The notes beneath the pieces were generated by a model that worked only from the letters and a program-made list of their open reading frames with translations, was not told where the DNA came from and did no database searches. From Lachnospiraceae bacterium (GTDB lineage Bacteria; Bacillota; Clostridia; Lachnospirales; Lachnospiraceae), in contig JALCRM010000001.1 of NCBI GenBank assembly GCA_022652545.1, forward strand, positions 124,001 to 188,000: a DNA stretch of 64,000 nt, read 5' to 3'. Positions 60,462 to 64,000 of this stretch are shown one piece after another (the first letter of the stretch is position 1; each line of letters starts with the position of its first letter). The translations under genes and the position numbers were made by a program.

Positions 60462-63400
60462 TTACGGTTCCATGGCGGTTTCAGGCGACTGAGTCCCGCC
60501 TCCGCGGCCTGCTTTTTCCGCAGCCAGATTCTTCTGCGCCGTGGAAAGCAGAAGCTTGATACGGTTCAGCTGATTGACTTCCGAAGCGCCGGGGTCGTAG
60601 TCGATCGCCGCGATGTTGGCGTTCGGATAGAAACGCCTGATCTTTTTGATGACCCCTTTGCCGATGATATGGTTCGGCAGGCAGCCGAAAGGCTGGATAC
60701 AGACGATGTTCGGCGTGCCGCCTCTGATCAGTTCGATCATTTCTCCTGTCAGGAACCAGCCCTCGCCGGTCTCGTTGCCGATGGAAACGATCTGTTTTGC
60801 ATATTTTACAATGACGTCTATCGGGACGAAGGGCTCAAAGCGGGCGGACTTTTTCAGGGCGCGGTTGATCGGAGAAAGAAACAGCTGCACCACGTTGATG
60901 CCGAAGCGGCTCCACCGTGCCGTACGCTTGCTTGTTCCGAGTTCCTTTGCCTTGAAGATCTGGTTGTAGAAGCAGTAGAGCATGAAGCCCATAAGATTCG
61001 GTACTTCTACTTCCGCACCTTCCTGTTCCAGCAGATCGACCAGATGGTTGTTGGCAGCCGGGGCATATTTTACCAGGATCTCCCCCACGATGCCGACGCG
61101 CGGTTTCCGCTCTTCCCGGATCGGCAGCGCGTCGAAATCACGGATGATCTCGATGCACATACGGTGTACGGCGGCGACATTCGGGCCTTTTACCCGTGTC
61201 AGGAAGTCGGTGCACTTTGCCACCCAGCTCCGGTGCAGCTCTTCCGCGGAGCCTTCCTTCAGTTCATAGGGGCGGACACGGTACAGACACTTCATGAACA
61301 CATCGCCGAAAACGCAGGCAAAGGCTACGCGTACCAGTGTTTTAAGATCCAGGCTGAAGCCCGGGTTGCTTTCGAGCCCGGAGAGATTGGCCGAGATGAC
61401 AGGTACCTGTTCGAGGCCGGCCTTTCTCAGTGCGCGGCGGATGAATCCGACGTAGTTCGAGGCGCGGCAGCCGCCTCCGGTCTGTGTCATGAGGATGGCT
61501 GTTTTGTTTGGATCGTACGCACCGGATTCCAGAGCGTACATGATCTGTCCGACGACATAGATGGAGGGATAGCAGGCGTCGTTGTTCACATAGCGCAGCC
61601 CGCAGTCGATGGCCTTCCGGTCGTCGCCGCCGAGAATGACGAAATTGTAGCCGCAGGAGCGCAGAGCCACCTCGATCAGTTCAAAATGGATCGGCGACAT
61701 CTGCGGGCAGATGATCGTATATTTTGCGTCGTGCATCTCCTTTGTGAAAGGCACCTTTTTAATGGCGGAGGAGCGTACGGTGCGCTGTGCGTGTTCCCTT
61801 TCGCGGATACGGATCGCAGCGAGCAGGGAGCGCACGCGGATGCGGGCGCTGCCCAGGTTGTTGACTTCGTCGATCTTCAGGCAGGTGTAGATCTTGTCGG
61901 AACCGGACAGGATGTCGTTCACCTGGTCGGTCGTGACGGCGTCGAGGCCGCAGCCGAAGGAATTCAGCTGTATGAGGTCCAGGTCGTCGCGCGTCCTCAC
62001 GAAACTGGCCGCCGCGTACATGCGGGAGTGGTACATCCACTGGTCGAGCACGGTGAGCGGACGTTCCGGCAGGGCAAGGTGCGAGATCGAGTCCTCGGAC
62101 AAAACAGCGATATCGTAGCTGTTGATCATCTCGGGGATGCCGTGATTGATCTCGGGGTCGATGTGATAAGGTCTGCCTGCCAGCACGATGCCATGGATAT
62201 GATGTTCTTCCATGTATCGGAGCGTCTCTTCGCCTTTGGCCTGTATATCCCGGCGGCAGGCAGCCATTTCTTCCCAGCCGGCGGCTGCTGCGGCTTTGAC
62301 ATCCGCGGCAGGTATGGAGGAAAATTCATTGACGAGCGCTCCGGTCACCGTGTCCAGCGATTCAAAGGACAGGAACGGGTTGCGGAAGTCCACCTGCCCC
62401 GAGGTGATCTCATCCATGTTGTTCCGGATGTTTTCCGAATAGGAAGTCACGATCGGGCAGTTGTAGTGGTTGTCGGCGCCCTGCACCTCCTTCCGCTCAT
62501 AGAACAGGGCGGGGTAGAAGATGAAGTCGACCTTCTGGTGGATGAGCCATTCCACGTGGCCGTGCGCCAGCTTGGCCGGGTAGCACTCCGATTCGCTGGG
62601 AATGGATTCGATGCCCAGTTCGTAAGTGGCGTGTGTGGAAAGCGGGGAAAGCACGACCCGGTAGCCGAGTTTCCGGAAAAACACCGCCCAGAACGGATAA
62701 TTCTCATACATGTTGAGGACGCGGGGGATACCGACGGAACCGCGAGGCGCCTTGTCGGCTTCCAGCGGCTCATAGTCGAAGATACGCTTCAGCTTGTATT
62801 CGTAGAGGTTCGGAATGCCCTTGGAATTGCGTTCCTTACCCAGGCCGCGTTCGCAGCGGTTGCCGGAGATGTACTGGCGGCCGCCTGTGAAGCGGTTGAT
62901 GGTCAGGCGGCAGTTGTTGGTGCAGCCCTTGCACTTGGCCATGGAAGTCTCGAACTGCAGGTCTTCGATCTGCCTGAAGGTGAGCATCGATGTTTTGACA
63001 GGGAAGCCGTTGTTCTCTTCGACAGCCTGGCGGTAGCGCTCGCGTGCGATCAGGGCCGCACCGAACGCGCCCATGATGCCTGCGATATCGGGGCGCACGA
63101 CGTTCGCGCCGGAGATGCTTTCGAAAGCGCGCAGCACGGCGTCGTTATAGAAAGTACCGCCCTGCACGACGATGTTGCGGCCGAGCATGGAGGCATCCGA
63201 GACCTTGATGACCTTGAAAAGCGCGTTTTTAATGACGGAGTAGGAGAGGCCGGCGGAAATATCCGCGACGGAAGCGCCTTCCTTCTGCGCCTGCTTGACT
63301 TTGGAGTTCATAAAGACCGTGCAGCGCGTGCCGAGGTCGATCGGATTTTTGGCAAACAGCGCGGCCTGTGCGAAATCCTGTACGGAAAGATCCAGGGATT

Positions 63401-64000
63401 TGGCAAAGGTCTCGAGGAAGGAACCGCAGCCGGAGGAGCAGGCTTCGTTCAGGGTGACCGAATCCACCGCGTGGTTGCGCAGGCGGATGCACTTCATGTC
63501 CTGCCCGCCGATGTCCAGGATACAGTCCACCTCCGGTTCAAAGAAGGAAGCGGCATAGTAGTGGGCGATCGTCTCCACTTCGCCGTAGTCGAGCATGAAG
63601 GCGGCTTTGAGCAGCGCCTCGCCGTAGCCTGTGGAACAGCTGCTGACGACGTGCACGTCTCTGGGGATGATGGAGTCGATCTCGCGGATCGAACGGATGG
63701 CCGTACGCAGCGGCGAGCCGTTGTTATTGTCGTAGAACGAGTAAAGGAGGGAACCGTCTTCTCCGACCAGTGCCAGCTTGGTCGTCGTGGAACCGGCGTC
63801 GATGCCGAGATAGCAGTTGCCGTGATACTTTTTGAGGTCGCCCTTGGTGACCTGGGCCACGGAATGGCGTTTCCTGAATTCCTCATAGTCCGCTTCGGAT
63901 GCGAAAAGAGGCTCCATCCGCGCCACTTCAAAGCGGAATGAGAATTCCTTTGACAGGCGTTCCTCCAGCGAAGGCAGGGAAAGGGCGCCTTCGGGTCCGG
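60462..64000 (-). CDS. 2-hydroxyacyl-CoA dehydratase activase-type giant protein (5' end outside window)
   Basis: At least 1179 residues visible. The track start (GTG at 63926) is not the true start: the frame stays open to base 64000, and family members of ~1400 aa carry an earlier ATPase domain that would lie outside. Visible order: an ASKHA ATPase domain (YLGIDAGSTTTKLALVGEDG; ILDIGGQDMK; NEACSSGCGSFLETFA with the cluster Cys; GTRCTVFMNSKVKQAQ), a DUF2229 region with CKGCTNNCRL, and a long HgdB/HgdA-like C-terminus (TQTGGGCRASNYVGFIRRAL, IQPFGCLPNHIIGKGVIKKI). Activases inject an electron into radical dehydratases with ATP hydrolysis. The single-chain giants are widespread in anaerobes, but their substrate is not established. 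Confidence 0.92.
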   Translation of the reverse strand, partial: GPEGALSLPSLEERLSKEFSFRFEVARMEPLFASEADYEEFRKRHSVAQVTKGDLKKYHGNCYLGIDAGSTTTKLALVGEDGSLLYSFYDNNNGSPLRTAIRSIREIDSIIPRDVHVVSSCSTGYGEALLKAAFMLDYGEVETIAHYYAASFFEPEVDCILDIGGQDMKCIRLRNHAVDSVTLNEACSSGCGSFLETFAKSLDLSVQDFAQAALFAKNPIDLGTRCTVFMNSKVKQAQKEGASVADISAGLSYSVIKNALFKVIKVSDASMLGRNIVVQGGTFYNDAVLRAFESISGANVVRPDIAGIMGAFGAALIARERYRQAVEENNGFPVKTSMLTFRQIEDLQFETSMAKCKGCTNNCRLTINRFTGGRQYISGNRCERGLGKERNSKGIPNLYEYKLKRIFDYEPLEADKAPRGSVGIPRVLNMYENYPFWAVFFRKLGYRVVLSPLSTHATYELGIESIPSESECYPAKLAHGHVEWLIHQKVDFIFYPALFYERKEVQGADNHYNCPIVTSYSENIRNNMDEITSGQVDFRNPFLSFESLDTVTGALVNEFSSIPAADVKAAAAAGWEEMAACRRDIQAKGEETLRYMEEHHIHGIVLAGRPYHIDPEINHGIPEMINSYDIAVLSEDSISHLALPERPLTVLDQWMYHSRMYAAASFVRTRDDLDLIQLNSFGCGLDAVTTDQVNDILSGSDKIYTCLKIDEVNNLGSARIRVRSLLAAIRIREREHAQRTVRSSAIKKVPFTKEMHDAKYTIICPQMSPIHFELIEVALRSCGYNFVILGGDDRKAIDCGLRYVNNDACYPSIYVVGQIMYALESGAYDPNKTAILMTQTGGGCRASNYVGFIRRALRKAGLEQVPVISANLSGLESNPGFSLDLKTLVRVAFACVFGDVFMKCLYRVRPYELKEGSAEELHRSWVAKCTDFLTRVKGPNVAAVHRMCIEIIRDFDALPIREERKPRVGIVGEILVKYAPAANNHLVDLLEQEGAEVEVPNLMGFMLYCFYNQIFKAKELGTSKRTARWSRFGINVVQLFLSPINRALKKSARFEPFVPIDVIVKYAKQIVSIGNETGEGWFLTGEMIELIRGGTPNIVCIQPFGCLPNHIIGKGVIKKIRRFYPNANIAAIDYDPGASEVNQLNRIKLLLSTAQKNLAAEKAGRGGGTQSPETAMEP

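Noticed and set aside
60669-63941. 1090-aa plus-strand ORF opposite the activase-type gene
   Set aside because: It is antisense to a protein with clear family motifs. The translation is Ala/Asp/His/Val-rich without motifs, and no ribosome site precedes it; GC-rich third positions leave the opposite frame open.

Overview
The window reads as a GC-rich (roughly 55-58% by eye) chromosome segment of an anaerobic Gram-positive bacterium, most likely class Clostridia, family Lachnospiraceae. This is inferred from family content (DUF5721, DUF1294, DUF6020, GerMN lipoprotein, a giant 2-hydroxyacyl-CoA dehydratase activase-type protein, pyrB with a pyrI regulatory chain), from strong AGGAGG ribosome sites, and from sigma-A type promoters. 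No tRNA, rRNA, CRISPR array, transposase or integrase was found.

Layout. 1-8.7 kb: a truncated lipoprotein (minus), a secreted transglutaminase-like protein, two consecutive hybrid histidine kinases, an alanine/glutamate-rich coiled-coil protein with 14-residue repeats, and a 71-aa membrane protein. 8.7-13.4 kb (all minus): argG, DUF1294, a LytTR response regulator, DUF5721, pyrB and pyrI. 13.6-21.8 kb (plus): an arginine block argC - GNAT - argJ - DUF6020 membrane protein - argB - argD - solute-binding protein. argG and argC diverge from a 265-bp region with two matching promoters and palindromic, ArgR-like sites. 21.9-28.7 kb: comEA, an OmpR-type response regulator with its kinase, a GerMN lipoprotein, and comEC. 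28.8-31.5 kb: a secreted multi-domain surface protein ending at a terminator. 31.6-45.9 kb: a ten-gene, nearly gapless operon behind one good promoter, encoding multi-pass GT-C-like proteins, GT4 and GT2 glycosyltransferases, an epimerase, a methyltransferase, a UPF0104 membrane protein and a SPASM radical SAM enzyme. It is probably a cell-surface glycan or glycolipid locus. 45.8-60.4 kb: YfhO (minus), a C39-like protein, holA, DUF1653 protein, mutY, a second GT2, a PAP2-type phosphatase, a hexapeptide acetyltransferase, glyA, a second large membrane protein, an approximately 460-nt promoter-to-terminator non-coding RNA, and a DUF6056 membrane protein. 60.5-64 kb: the minus-strand activase-type protein, running off the right edge.

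Two things stand out. First, a family of short modular hairpin elements sits immediately in front of at least six genes (pyrI, LytTR regulator, argB, two GT2 genes, hexapeptide acetyltransferase), always in the sense orientation, and contributes the Shine-Dalgarno sequence itself. Stem sequences covary, loop lengths vary (so they are not coding), and at several loci the Shine-Dalgarno segment is duplicated on both sides of the module. Second, positions about 58322-58780 hold a large structured RNA with a near-consensus promoter (TTGACA-17-TATTAT) and an 18-bp terminator stem but no ORF. It resembles the ornate large bacterial RNAs (ROOL/GOLLD size class), although its identity could not be tested here.
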